Shown: positions 11,479-22,647 of the stretch, in pieces | Position numbering within the stretch: the stretch's first letter is position 1 | Layout: each line of letters opens with the position of its first letter | Translations under genes and position numbers: made by a program | Assembly: GCF_003597395.2 (NCBI RefSeq) | Contig: NC_133770.1 | Location: forward strand, 28,687,496-28,751,495 | Direction: 5' to 3' | DNA from: Chelonoidis abingdonii | Lineage: Eukaryota > Chordata > Testudines > Testudinidae | Length of the DNA stretch: 64,000 nucleotides | The notes under the pieces: model-generated | Databases searched by the model: none | What the model saw: the letters and a program-made list of their open reading frames with translations, nothing else | What the model was told of the DNA's origin: nothing

Positions 11479-12107
11479 AGTGGATCCATAGTTAAGGATG
11501 AAGACCTGGATCCACAAAGGAAATTAGATGCCTAGAACATCACAGGAACAACACTTCAACCCACAAAACCATAGTTAGGTGCTTAGGCTCCCATCTCACT
11601 ACAGTGGAGAGGGAAATATAGGTGCCTTGTGATCCATAAAATCCATGCTGTCAAAAAGGATGTGTCCTAAACCTCACCTGCCTCATGAAGAGACCCTAAG
11701 TCCAGGTCACAGTGAGGTGGCTATGTTGACTGTGATCCATAAACTGGTGGAAGATAGATATTCCTCCACCTAATTCCTGTTGAGGCCTAATCCCATATGT
11801 AGCCTTTGAGAATGCCTCATGCAACACAAAACAACTGGTAGGGAGGAAGAAGTGAAGGCCACCTTCCCTCTAGCCCAGTGGTTATAGTACTCACCTTGGA
11901 TATGGGAGACCTGGTTCAAGACCCCCCGCCTCTGTCCAATAAGGAGAAGTAATCTGAACAAATAATCTACCACCTTTCATATGAGTTCTGTAACCACTGG
12001 ACTATAAAGTGATTCCCATTCTTCTCTGGCCCAATTAATATTTAATTAAAGTGGGACAACTTCAGTGGGAAAGATTGAGGGAGACTCACATCAGGATATG
12101 CTATAGT
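11479..12107 (+). repeat. Dispersed repeat carrying a tRNA-like cassette
   Basis: This directly follows the CR1 terminus. It contains words such as GGATCCACAAAGGAAATTAG and CATAGTTAGGTGCTTAGG, which I associate with a moderately old reptile dispersed repeat. The sequence TATAGTCCAGTGG appears forward near 12100 and in inverted orientation at about 11995-12008, close to the related TAGCCCAGTGG at 11871. The block may therefore be partly self-complementary. No coding sequence is present. The element boundaries are not defined. Confidence 0.45.
11866..11928 (+). ncRNA. tRNA-like sequence (SINE-type, not a functional tRNA)
   Basis: An A-box-like TAGCCCAGTGG at 11871-11881 and a B-box-like GGTTCAAGACC at 11913-11923 are 42 bases apart, the spacing of RNA polymerase III tRNA promoters. 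There is no convincing acceptor stem, so this is more likely a tRNA-derived part of a repeat than a tRNA gene. Confidence 0.45.
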
Positions 12108-12825
12108 CCAGTGGTATGAACAGTGCGGCTTTAGACCTGGTCATTCCACAGTTCATCAGATCCTAACCTTGAGACAGTTTTTTGAAAGGATGGCTAAATT
12201 TAATAAATTGTGCACAACCCTTTTAATACACTTTTGTCAGGCACTTGATTCAGTGCAGCCAGCAAGTCTGGGAAAATAATGTCCTATTGGAACAGAAATC
12301 TGTGTTCCCGTCAATGGCAGATACACTGCATGGTTTCCTATCTCCATGGGAGTTCAACAAGGCTGCATGCAGTCACTACAGTTCAGTATCAGCCTTGACT
12401 GGCTGATGGCTAAGGATCAGCTGAACACCATTCTGCTTTGAGATCTCAAATACATGAATGACATTGTCTTGTTTGCTTAGTTTGGTGATTTGCTGCAGCT
12501 GATGACTGATCTGGTCTGGCAAGAAGCAGCACATTTTGGTCTGGTTATTAATCCTGATAAAACTAAGTCTCTGGCCATTACCATCAAGAAGCATCCCGCT
12601 CTATATTATGAGACGCTCAGTATTAACCTATCCAGATGGCACCATGTTCATGTGATAACAGTTAAATATTTAGGTAGCATCATACACAGTGCTGGAAGAT
12701 GCTTGAAAGAGGAGGAAACTGGTATAGCAGCAGCTGCACCATGTTTCAAATCCTTTAAGGGGGACATAATGTCATCAAGCTTGCCACAAAGCTGTTGATC
12801 TACAGAACCACAGTTATACCAGCAA
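12108..12825 (+). pseudogene. Reverse-transcriptase relic of a second non-LTR retrotransposon
   Basis: Frame-broken sequence reads CGFRPGHSTVHQILTLRQFF near 12124, the 'GFR.GRST.DQI..LR' entry motif. It continues with a GVQQGCMQSLQFS stretch near 12352, where the family has 'GVRQGC.LSP.LF', and LKYMNDIVLFA near 12448, at the place of the catalytic 'FADD' box with Ala-Asp changed to Met-Asn. FGLVINPDKTKSLAI near 12536 is the 'GLKIN..KTK' motif, and VKYLGSIIH near 12663 the 'YLGS.I' motif. The pattern differs clearly from CR1 and is closest in my memory to RTE-like or Rex-like endonuclease-RT families; the clade is undecided. The catalytic box is destroyed and the frame is interrupted, so it is inactive. 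No endonuclease part is visible upstream. Confidence 0.7.
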
Positions 12826-13169
12826 CATAAGCACCGACTCCATGGGTGCTCTGGGGCAGAAGTACCCATGGAAAAAAATAGTGAGTGCTCAGCATCCTCT
12901 GGCAGCCCCGTAGACCAGCTCCTTCCTCTCTTATCCCTAGCCCTCCCACATGCCGGTGGCCCAGCCGATCTGCTCTCCCCCTCTCTCCCAGCACCTTCCA
13001 CCCACCATGACCAGCTGTTCAGCAGTGTGCAGGAGGCATTGGGAGGGAGGGGAGGAGCGGGGACAGGGAGAGGTGGGCAGGGGTGGGGGCTTGGAGGAAG
13101 ATGTGGAGTGAGGGTGAGGTCTGGGGCAGAGAAGGTCAAGCACCCCCTGGGAATACAGAAAGTCGGCCC
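12826..13169. mobile_element. GC-rich dispersed repeat, probable non-autonomous DNA element
   Basis: This starts GCACCGACTCCATGGGTGCT and contains its near-inverse AGTACCCATGG within 35 bases. It ends with CAAGCACCCCC..AAAGTCGGCCCC, whose reverse complement resembles the start. The interior is C-rich then G-rich, so opposite-strand frames of up to 182 codons arise by composition alone. I recall similar elements in turtle genomes. No target duplication is clear. Confidence 0.5.
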
Positions 13170-13540
13170 CTTTGACCAGTTCAATTGTAGGGACATGGTC
13201 CCCTTAACATTTTTTATACAGGTGAAATCTGCTTACAGTGAACTTCAAGGGCAGCTGCTGGCCGCTGGTTACATATTGATAGCACCCAGCTGTATAATTA
13301 TAAAGTTGTTATTTTATATTGTAGTTCTTTTTTATAATTATAATGAAGTTCCTATAATTTTTAAAAATAACCTCACCAATCACAATCAGTGTCGCACCGC
13401 TTACATTCTGAAATCCACCTTCCTGGACTTCTTTGCAGCAAACTCACTTCCCAGATGCATATGGTCTTGCTACCCTCAGTGGATTTAAAAAAAAAAATTA
13501 ATTACACATTCACTACAGAACTGGAGAACTCTTGGAGGGC

Positions 13541-13962
13541 CTATATGTATCCTGGTGCTGAGGAATCCCAGGACCCTCCAGGAGGAGGAGGGGCTCTAAG
13601 ATCTGTTTTCTCTGGGGGCTGGGGGGGAAGGCGGAAAAGCAGATGGATGGAGGACCCCAGTCACGGTGGAGAGAGCAGAGCTGTGGAATCCAAGGTCCTG
13701 GAACTATGGGGAGGGGGACCCCAAGGCTGGAGAGCTGAAAGGCAAGGAGGATCCTGAGGCAGGGGTGTGATAAGGGCTGGCCTGGCCTGGAGTCTCATTG
13801 GAGGACACCACCCAGTGCCAGAAGATGGGAGAAAGGGCAGTGGAAGGGGGGAGGTGTGAGGCATTTGGGGGACACCAGTGCTGGGTGAGGGACAATGGAG
13901 ATGACTGGCTGGCACTCACCTGTGCTAGGGCAAGGGAGCCCCCTGTGCTGGTGGACCGTGGG
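13541..13962. other. G-rich, gene-free block
   Basis: A purine-rich segment on the plus strand with many GGGG and GGAGG runs. Proline-rich frames of 84 and 108 codons on the minus strand are composition artefacts. It could be the interior of an unidentified GC-rich transposon. I cannot name it, and no terminal repeats were found. Confidence 0.4.
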
Positions 13963-15249
13963 TAATACAAATAATAAAGCATTCTAGTAGCAAATTGTGG
14001 TGATAGCAATAAGAGTGTTGATGTTTTCATGAGTATTTTTTTTCCAGAAACTGTTTCTCTTCATTTTACTTTCTATTGCTGTCTTTGTCTGTCACTGGTT
14101 GCTCTCCCCTGTTCCTTAAACAGGAAGCTGTAAAAGGCTCCCTTCTGATATTTATAATTCTGGTTGAGGAATTTTCACAGTCATGCATCACAACTATAAT
14201 CCTGATTATCAATAGGTCCATGGTTAATATTTCTCAAGTGTTTCTGATTGCCACCAGCCCATTTTCCTTTGTCTTCCATTTCTCTTTATATGCATTAAAC
14301 TATTCCCAAAGGAAACTGTAATAAGGGGACAAACAACTTCATTTCCAGTCAGGGCCAATTTCAGGGAAACAAAACTCTTGGAGCCTTGAATCTGACAAAG
14401 TAAAATGACTCTCTTCTCTCCCAACAGGAATCTGAAAATTACTGTCGTAAAATTAGCCGCTTTGGTTACAGTTATTCTGATTTTACAGCTTTTTGGATCT
14501 GAACGCCCATCAGATTTGATAAGGACAAATTCTTCCCTTGGCTAACGGCATGAAACTCCCATTGATTTAAGTAGAAGTTGGATAGGCATAACCAACATCA
14601 GATTCTGGCACACAGACATTTATCCTCAATGGTGGTGTCGTCTTGATAATCATTCTCCCTGGAGTCATTAAGTCACACATAAAATAAATATAGTAATCCC
14701 TAACCAGCACAGTAAGTCTGCTTGTTTGTGTCTATCATGTGTCTACCTTACAAATCCTATTCTATTTTTCAAAAGGAGGGGGAAATGGTAGAAAAAATAA
14801 TTCTGCTCTTAGCCTGGAAGTTTACATGTCAAGTGTCAGTTCAGAACAGCTTTGTGCCCTCAAATCTCAATCCTTAACAATAGAGATTTGGTGAGGAATC
14901 ACTATAATCTTTAATAGCAGCACCCCAGTTGTAAATATTATTTTACGGGTTACATATCTCCTGACAAATTAAAATATGTTTGGCTGTTTCTGCACATTAA
15001 ACACATCACAATGCAACTATGTTTTCTGCATAGTGATTTGTGATCAGTAAAAGCCTGACATTCAGTAATGCTGCACCCAACCCTACTGGCTTCAGTGGGA
15101 CCACTAGTAGACTCTGCCTTTTAACATCCAAGAACCAAATGAAATATAGTCCTCGTGAAAATTTAAAGAGATACTTTCAAGGTTATTTGGCCAAATATTA
15201 GGCTGCTTGTCTCATATAGAAAGAGTTTCACTCAGTAGTGTAAGTACTG
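13963..15249. other. No recognised feature
   Basis: AT-rich sequence with no gene, RNA or clear repeat. At 14540-14580 CATGAAACTCCCATTGATTT resembles the 'ACTCCCATTGACTTCA' word of a dispersed amniote hairpin repeat. Confidence 0.5.
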
Positions 15250-15961
15250 ACAACCTGCCAACCTGAAACATATTCTCACCAGTAACTGCACACCGCACCA
15301 TAGTAACTCTAGCTCAGGAACCAATCCATGCAACAAACCTCGATGCCAACTCTGCCCACATATCTACACCAGCGACACCATCACAGGACCCTAACAGATA
15401 GCACCATCACAGTTCATATCACACTGCACGATCCACCATGCAATCTACGCCATCATATGCCAGCAATGTCCCTCTGCTATGTACATCAGCCAACTGGTAA
15501 GTCTTCTACGGAAAAGGATAAATGGACACAAATCAGATATTAGGAATAGGCAATCTACAAAAACCTGTAGTGAGAACACTCTTCAAACCTCCTGGACACA
15601 CTATAGCAGACCTTAAGCAGCCATCCTGCAGCAAAAAACTTCAGGACCAGACTTCAAGAGAAACTGTGAGCTTCAGTTCATCTGCAATTTGACACCATCC
15701 GCTCAGGATTAAACAAAGAATGCTTGCCAACTACAAAACCAGTTTCTTCCTCCCTTGGTTTTTAACCTCAACTGCTAGAACAGGGCCTCATCCTTCCTGA
15801 TTGAACTAACCTCATTATCTCTAGTTGCTTGCATATATCATACTTCTTCCCTTGAAATTTCCACTACATGCAATCTGTATGAAGTGGGTATATCACCCAT
15901 GAAAGCTCATGCTCCAAAACGTTTTTAAGTCTATGAGGTGCCACAGGATTCTTTGCTGTAT
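15250..15961 (+). pseudogene. Penelope-like retroelement 3' part with GIY-YIG endonuclease relic
   Basis: At 15329 one frame reads CNKPRCQLCPHI, a Cys-rich zinc-finger-like knuckle. A frame starting at 15443 reads IYAIICQQCPS, then MYIS at 15479-15490, then RKRINGHKSDIRN. This matches the 'VYAIIC..C...YIGET...R...HKSDI' signature of the GIY-YIG endonuclease carried at the C-terminus of many Penelope-like elements. The Gly of YIG is replaced by Ser, and the domain is split over frames with stops, so the enzyme is dead. Downstream of the domain, 15885-15961 carries the tail AAAGCTCATGCTCCAAAACG...CTATGAGGTGCCACAGGATT. Its reverse complement is the short repeat seen at 22661-22740, which ties those small repeats to this family. 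The terminal CTAACACGGCTACC part is missing here. A Neptune-type assignment is a guess. Confidence 0.7.
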
Positions 15962-16191
15962 TTGAATGTTTCCCTGATGATGCCATATCTTTATAAAGTA
16001 TGGTAATTTTTTTCCTCAAAAACAGTATAACTTAGAAAAATTAAAATTCACATTGCAATCCTAAGTATGCAGCTATCAACTCACTTCCATTTATAATTTA
16101 TTATATGCAGACAATACTAGCAGGGATGGGTAGAGGGAGGAAAGAGTAAGACTCCATGGCCACTGTAGTATTGAAGCTAGTCTTTGCACTG

Positions 16192-18245
16192 TCAGGGCCA
16201 CGTCTACACTATGGGATAATATCGAATAGCTAAAATCGGTTTTTATAAAACTGATATTATAATTCAATTTCATGCTGAGACAAGTAGGCACAGTAATTCG
16301 GCGTTTGTGCGTCCATGGTCCCGAGGTAAACGGTCGATTTCTGAAGGCCAATTGCATGTGGGTAAGCTCTTCCGTACTATCCAATAGTTCCCGCGCAGTC
16401 TCTCCCCACCCCTTGGATTCTGGGTGAACATATTGTCGCGGGGTGGTTCTGGGTAAATGTCGTCAGTCCTTCATTCCCTCTGGGAAAACATCAGCTGACA
16501 ATCCTTTCGCGCCGTTTTCCCCTGGATTGCACCTGGCAGACGCCATATTGCAGCGGCAACCATGGACCGCGTTCAGCTTTATTTTTTTTTCCGGCACGAG
16601 TGTACTGGATGCCGCTCGAAGAGAGGCGATACTCCAGCGCAGCACTACAACAGCAGCAATTTCACTCTGCTTTTGCAATATAGCAGACGGTCTGTTCCGG
16701 TCGTTCTGTACCACCTAACTGCGGAGACAACGGCATGAGATGACGCGTTATCTCTTCCCCTCTGTACTGATCCACTGCTATCATGAGTGCCCTGTCGAAA
16801 TTCGGCCGGGCACAACGCAAATAGCAAATGGGGATTGACTTCACTTGGGAACTGAGTCAATCCCTCCCTTATGTTTCTAAAAATAGAGTCAGTCGTGCCT
16901 AGATAAGGGGCAGTGTATTAGTAGGACCAGTGTATTCAAGCACAGGCTGCTCCGTGTCAGTATTCAACGAGGCGGCTGCCCTGCACAACGCCACCCGTTG
17001 CTTCCCTCTCCCCCCAACCTTCCTGGGATACCGTGCAGTGTCCTGCCCTTTTGTGTCATGAAGTAATAAAGAATGCAGGAATAAAGAAACACTGAGTGTT
17101 CAGTGACATAAAATTGAGGGGAGAGCAGCCTCCGGCGCTGATGATAGTCCAGGCAGGGACATTTAAGCGGTGTGGGGGGAGGAGCCCGCAGCTGCTGCTG
17201 TGACAGTCCAAGCATACAAAATCTTTCTTTACACAGGAAAGGAGGGTCTGGAAGCCCCAGTTTGTCTATGATGAAGCTGGTTATTAGCCATTCTGTCCTA
17301 TCTACTGGAAGTACCAGCAATATGTTGCTCGATGTCACATGTTAGAATCTGAGGACGCTTACTAGTTCTATTGCACCGTCCTACACCGGAGAGAGGGAGG
17401 GGAGAGAGCGGGTTACTGCTTCTTCACTGCTGCAAGCATCGCGTCTACCCAGCAGCATTCAGTACACATCAGGTGACATAGAATGTAGTCAAAAATTATG
17501 TTCTTCCCTCTTTCTTTCATGGGTGGTGGGGAGGGAAGAACTGAGGTGAAGCTTTCCCTGAACCACGCACAACTGTGTTGAACCTTACAGACATTGGGAG
17601 GCTCAAACGCCAGAATGCAAATACTTTTCAGAGACTGCTGTGGACTGTGGATAGTGTGCAGCCCCAACCCCCTCCATCCATGAGCGTCCATTGAGCTCTG
17701 GCTTCCCGTTCACGCTTGTTCTCAGCAGCGCTGGTATCCTGGAGATTTTTTTTGCAACGACTTTGCATTTCGTTGTTCTGTAACGGAAGCTTGATTACAA
17801 ACAGATTTGTTCTCCCCATACAGCGATCAGATCCTAGTATACCCGACGTCCATGCTGGAACTCTTTTGGATTTGAGGACTGCATCGCCACCGTGCTGATC
17901 AGAGCTCCACGCTGGGCAAACAGGAAAGGTAATTCAAAGTTCATGGGCTTTTCTGTTCTACCTGCCGCGCTGCATCCGAGTTTCAGTTTGCTGTCCGAGC
18001 GTCGTGTGCACTGTGGCGTACTGCCCGGGGCAAAATGTCGATTTCCGTCCAACACTAAGCGTAATCCACGATATTTAGATATTGAATGTTAGCGCTACTT
18101 CCTTCTCGTCGGGGTGGAGTACAGAAATCGATTTAAAGAGCCCTTTATATCGATATAAAGGGCGTTGTAGTGTGGACGGGTACAGCGTTAAATCGATTTA
18201 ACGCTCTTTAAATTGATTTAAACGCGTAGTGTAGACCAGGCCTTA
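16192..18245. mobile_element. Harbinger-like DNA transposon, about 2.05 kb, non-autonomous or decayed
   Basis: Ends at 16195 (GGGCCACGTCTACACTA) and 18242 (TAGTGTAGACCAGGCC) are imperfect inverted repeats of about 16 bases. They are flanked by TCA (16192-16194) and TTA (18243-18245), consistent with a mutated 3-base TTA target site of the PIF/Harbinger type. The terminal region 18125-18235 is rich in ATCGATTTAAA and TTTATATCGATATAAAGG palindromes. The element has far more CpG than its surroundings, suggesting it is comparatively young. No DDE transposase frame is intact; a possible Myb/SANT relic is described separately. The superfamily name rests on ends, target site and recall. Confidence 0.7.
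17640..17905 (-). pseudogene. Possible Myb/SANT-like protein relic inside the Harbinger-like element
   Basis: On the minus strand, starting near 17885, one frame reads MQSSNPKEFQHGRRVY, then a stop, then DLIAVWGEQ, and in a shifted frame RNAKSLQKK. This resembles the 'MQSS...R.W...E..DLIAVWGEE......RNAK....IS' layout of Myb/SANT-like proteins that accompany Harbinger transposases. These bind the transposon ends and help import the transposase to the nucleus. The stop and frameshifts mean it is not functional. The resemblance is short and should be treated as a lead. Confidence 0.4.
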
Positions 18246-19555
18246 GAGAACAGTCAGGGGGAGTTAGTTCTGAAGGTCCTGCCATCCTTGACAAATCATT
18301 TAACTTATTCTCTTAGTTAATACAAAAATTGACATGATGGAAAAAATGTGAACAATCCGAAATATTTTTGTTATCAAATTAGGGAGATTTCCCTCAAAAA
18401 TTAAAATTGTGCATGTTACATAGGGGGCGTTTTCTGCCTCTTTTTTTTTTTTTTAAGTTTATCTTATAATTTAATTTTCCTGGACATGAAGGCATACTAA
18501 ACCTGTACCAACAATTTTTAATTTGAAGATTAAAAATGTAATTCTCCCCTTTTACCATCTGTTTTTGTTTGTTTTGGCTTTGTTTCTAAAATGTGCCTTT
18601 AAAATGTGCAAGTTTCAGCCACGTCTAGAAATGCTGAAGTAACACCGGAGAAGAGAGCTTGTTTTTGTCATAATTCCAGTACAATTTTGCAGACCCGAAA
18701 GGAGATAATCACTCAAATGTTCATGTGTGCTTACTGGAACTGAATCCAAACTCTGAACCGTTTGAGGTTTGCCCATCTGGAATACAGGTCCTATTAGTTA
18801 AAATTGCACAGAGCAATTTAAGTGAACGTTTTTATGTTTTCTGGCTGGAAGTAGCACACTTTGCACATGCTTCATATGATTAAGGAATTACTAAAGTTGC
18901 AAGATTGTTAACCTCAGTGTTTTTTCACTAGGCACCCAGCTTTTCCAGTAAATATTTCCGTATGATTTTTATGATTCTCTGCCTCATATGGCCATGAACG
19001 GTAAACCAGGACTCATGCTATTAGAGGAAATGTATGTTCCAAACATTATAAATCTCTAAAGCTATCCTTACACATACTACTTTCCTGATAATTAATTGTG
19101 CTTACAGCTCAAAACAGGGACATTTCACTCAGTTAAAGTCAATACAAGAATAGTTTTCCTGGCAAGAGGACTACTGTCCAGGGGATCAGCTACAGAGTGA
19201 AGCTCACCCTTGCACACAGGGCCAGTAAAGAATATACTAAGACTTCAGTGGTAAAAAGGCCTTTTGCAGACACAATTTTACCCCTTGTTATTGATGGGCT
19301 ACATGCTGCTTGTGGATCTTCCTTTAAAGACTTAGCTTTCATTGCTCTGGACAGAGTGGTGAATACAGTTCAATTTATTTTCTATTGAGGAGCCCACCAT
19401 AATTGTGTATTTCATGGGCTTCAGTTTTGATTGCAAAGTATACAACATTTCACCTGCAAACTCAGGAATAGTAAAAGATTCCTCTGCACCCCAAGGGGAA
19501 AAATAAAACTCTTCAAGTTTTGTGTCTCATAGTCCTGAGAGGTCAATTACTGTGA
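18246..19555. other. No recognised feature
   Basis: AT-rich sequence with a T-tract near 18440-18455. No gene, RNA or nameable repeat was found. Confidence 0.55.
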
Positions 19556-19690
19556 CTATCATTATTTATTATTTGTCTTACAGTAATGCCTAGGATGCTC
19601 CATTGGGCTAAGATTTATATAAACACAAAATAAAAGTCGATCCCTGCCTCAAAGGTCTTCATGGTCAAAATAGACATGGTAAAGAGTGGG
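19556..19690 (+). repeat. L3/CR1-like ancient repeat fragment
   Basis: The run TATTATTTGTCTTACAGTAA, then TGCCTAGGATGCTCCATTGG and GGTCGATCCCTGCCTC-type text follows the amniote pattern 'TTTGTATTA.GGTAGCGCCTAGGAGCCCC...ACAAACACA..A.AAAGACGGTCCCTGCC'. It is strongly diverged and non-coding. Confidence 0.5.
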
Positions 19691-20815
19691 AAAAAGGGAG
19701 AGGTGCAACTTACAAGCAAAGTGATCAGGGTAATGGTATCTAGGCCCAGGGATCAGGAAACAAAAGATTTTTCTTTGAAAATATTTTCTTTGACCAACTT
19801 GTGCCCCTTTGATAGGAATTCTGTCACCCTCCCTGGATACTCCTTTTTAAACAATGTTCACTGTTTGGGGGGTTAGTTGGATGTCCTAAATCTATGGTCA
19901 CCCCAGGATGAAGCTGTATAGTGCAATGTAGTAGAACTTGTGTCAGCTGTTGTACCAAATATTTTAATATGACAGCATGTGTGGCTTCCTATTGTGCCAT
20001 AGCATGCAGTATGGGGTTTTTGCCTAAATATTTGGGCTGAGTGACCAAAGCAGAATGTATATTTATGTCTTTGGGATCATTTAGTGAGCTTCAATCTCAA
20101 TACAGGCATGACTGACTGGCCATAGCAAATATTGTCACAAGTAACAGATGCCACAGATAACAAGTATGTTCTGCCCTAGAGCTCTCCATATATTTCTGTG
20201 AGCAGCACAGGTTTCTTTGAGAGCTGGGTGAAACACAAAATGTCTGACGTGCAGAGTGACTACATTTTGCCTTTGCACAGTCTGAAGATTCTCTTGTTTT
20301 AATGCTATGAATACAGAACAGACAATAATAAACAATGGCATTTTTTTCTGTGCTGCTCATGCCGGAAATGATTTGTCAAATTGTTTAACGTACTTGGCAT
20401 GTTACTATGGAGCTGGACAACAATGTGCTCCAATACAGTGGAATGGTGATGGGCTTTAGTCCCACTGAATGTCTAGGGGGAGGCAGAAAATCCAGAATAA
20501 GTTATCCAGTCTAGCTGACTAGGAACAGCTCTCTCACCAACATTGGTTAGAGTCTTGAAATTCATCTTTGCCTTCAAGCTAGGGAAAAAAATAATATATA
20601 AAATATTTCTGCTGGACTTACCTTAATTTTGTTATCTTGTACAAGTTAAGAGAACTAAATATACTGTTTAGTTACTTTAGGAAGGAAAACATTGCATTTT
20701 TTATTATTTTATTTTATTTTATTTCTACAATAATAAAAAGCTAGCAAAATCAGCATGAATGAAACCTTATTTCCACATGCCACCTTGAGTATTATTGTCA
20801 CTATCTTTCAAGTAA
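19691..20815. other. No recognised feature
   Basis: No gene or RNA is seen. A simple ATTTT-type tract lies at about 20699-20724. Confidence 0.5.
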
Positions 20816-20900
20816 TAGTGATAATTTACACTTATACAGTGTCTTGAATCCAGAATAGTCCCATGGCCTTTTATTAGTTTAACAAATCTGTCACTATCCA
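20816..20900 (+). repeat. MIR-like / ancient SINE fragment
   Basis: AATTTACACTTATACAGTGT, then CTTGAATCCAGAATAGTCCC and TTTATTAGTTTAACAAA share the layout of the fragments at 6110-6205 and 53640-53740. All three look like diverged copies of one old family. Confidence 0.4.
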
Positions 20901-20924
20901 ACTACTTACATGTAGTATTGCCAA

Positions 20925-21270
20925 CCCCAAGCATCAAACAAGAGTCAGGCCCAATAAAATCAGGGCATGAGCTTAAAAATTTGGGGAACTTTTTATTGGC
21001 CTTTTGGTTTTTGAGCCATTAGAGTGCACTTCAGTCACATTTTCAAGCTTTTTTCATAACAATGAAAGCTAGAAACTTTTTTTTTTTTTAAATGAAGGGG
21101 TAGCCAATTATTTTTTGTCACGGTCCAAATTTCTTCGTCAAGATATAGTCAAGGTCCAGACAAGAGAGAAAATAACTTATAATAATAATATTTAAATGAA
21201 AATATTTTGGAGTCTGTTCAAAGGTGCCTGGCGGGCGAAATTTGCCCCGCAGGGTCCAACTACTGACTAC
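20925..21270 (+). repeat. Two adjoining dispersed repeats
   Basis: 20925-21065 (GTATTGCCAACCCCAAGCAT, then AAAATCAGGGCATGAGCTTA and TTATTGGCCTTTTGGTTTTTGA) resembles an interspersed repeat I associate with turtles. 21090-21262 begins AAGGGGTAGCCAATTATTTT, carries TGCCTGGCGGGCGAAATTTG near 21225, and ends in GGTCCAACTACTGACTAC. This recalls hAT MITEs with GGTCGGCAACC-type ends. No target duplication was confirmed. Confidence 0.4.
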
Positions 21271-21539
21271 TCCAGCTGAGATTCTCACAGAATAACATGA
21301 CTCTAGGAGCCACAGCTTACAGAGAAATATTAAATATCATAGGATTCAAGATGAAATCTTGACAGTTAACAATACTCTGTATGGGCCCTCATTGCTATAG
21401 TATCTGAGGGCCTCCCATGACTTAAAAGATGTTAAAAGATGACAACGTTTTCTATTCCTTCCTTCCATGCATTCCAGAAGAAAGCTTAGAATATCAAAAG
21501 TACCTATTCTATATGAATCACCTTGTTCATCACTTAAAT

Positions 21540-21790
21540 GCAGTAACCCCGGACTGAAGCTTCTGGCTAGAGATGGTGAGAAAGTGGAGATAGAGGGAGA
21601 AGAGGTACTATAGAAAAATTGACTTTTTGCCAAAAAAATTAAAAAAAAACATTTTTGTTTTTTGTCAGAAAAAGTTTTCATGTGGAAACTGATTTTTTTT
21701 AAACTTTTTTTTATTTTCAGTGAAAAGTCAAAATTTTCTAGAGTTCAGGAATACTAAAATGTTTCACCAAAACCCCATTTTTTTCACTGA
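21540..21790. repeat. A/T-tract-rich self-complementary repeat
   Basis: Alternating A-runs and T-runs (AAAAAAATTAAAAAAAAACA, TTTTTTTTAAACTTTTTTTT) surrounded by CTGGCTAGAGATGG and TCCTCTAGCC are partly self-complementary. They resemble the 53110-53400 block (CGAAAATAGACATTTTC, TTTTTCCCAACCAGTGCT). Probably an old fold-back repeat, but not nameable. Confidence 0.35.
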
Positions 21791-22647
21791 AATAGATTTG
21801 ATGGACCTTTTTTCTCCTCTAGCCTTACTTGTGGGGAGAATGTTAGTAAGCAAGCAAAGAAAGTACAAAATATGGCTTTGATCCTGCATTCAGATCTATG
21901 TGATCAAAGAAGTTCTCCAGTTCACAATGCAGACTATTTCTAAAGGCATCTGAATTACTGTGACAGCATCCATAAAAGTAGCATGTTTGTTGTGGAGATA
22001 TATATCAGCTGGTGAGGAGTGTTTAAAGTCATTTGTGAATTAAATATAATAAAGCTGATGAAATGTTGTACATTTATTTTTATTGACTTTTTTCCTTTAA
22101 ATCTGCAAAAATAAATTTACAGCAACGGTATCCTACTGAGGAACCAAGCTGTGCATGGGATACTGTGTTAACCTGTAAAGAATAATGCAAGCAGCAATTA
22201 TTCCTTCTAACAAAGACTAGGCTGACTGCAGAAAAACAATGACATGCTATGTAAGAGCTAAGTGTTAGCTTTCTCAATTAGTATCCTAGCATTATGTAGT
22301 AATAAGGGGGGTCAGCCATAGTCTCCAGGAAAATAAACCAACACCAAAGACAACAGTAGCTTCTGGAAATGTTAAGCCACTATTTTAATCTAAGTAGCTT
22401 CAGGAGAATTTTAAACAAATTAGGCTCCAGCTTGGGTCCCAAGTGCTTTGCACTGCTCTCATACGAAACTCCTCAGGGGAGCATAAAGCCAGCTCTACAC
22501 CACCCACCTCATGACACAATGCAGGCAGAGTGTCAGAGGTGGGAGGGAGCAGAGCAGAATATACACTGTACCACCCCATCCTCAGTCGCTGAAGCTGTTG
22601 TCTGCATGTGTCATAGCTGAGAGCAACCCACCAGCTGTCCTGAATCA
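21791..22647. other. No recognised feature
   Basis: No gene, RNA or repeat could be supported. Short frames of 65 to 83 codons have no domain. Confidence 0.5.

Noticed and set aside
11866..11928. Functional tRNA gene
   Set aside because: A and B boxes are present but no acceptor stem or terminator T-run at the right place; it belongs to a repeat.
12648..13196. 182-codon minus-strand frame and overlapping 206-codon plus-strand frame
   Set aside because: They span the junction of a retroelement relic and a GC-rich repeat, so they are chimeric chance frames.
16443..16718. 91-codon plus-strand and 83-codon minus-strand frames as transposase
   Set aside because: Neither shows DDE or helix-turn-helix motifs; they are overlapping chance frames in CpG-rich transposon DNA.
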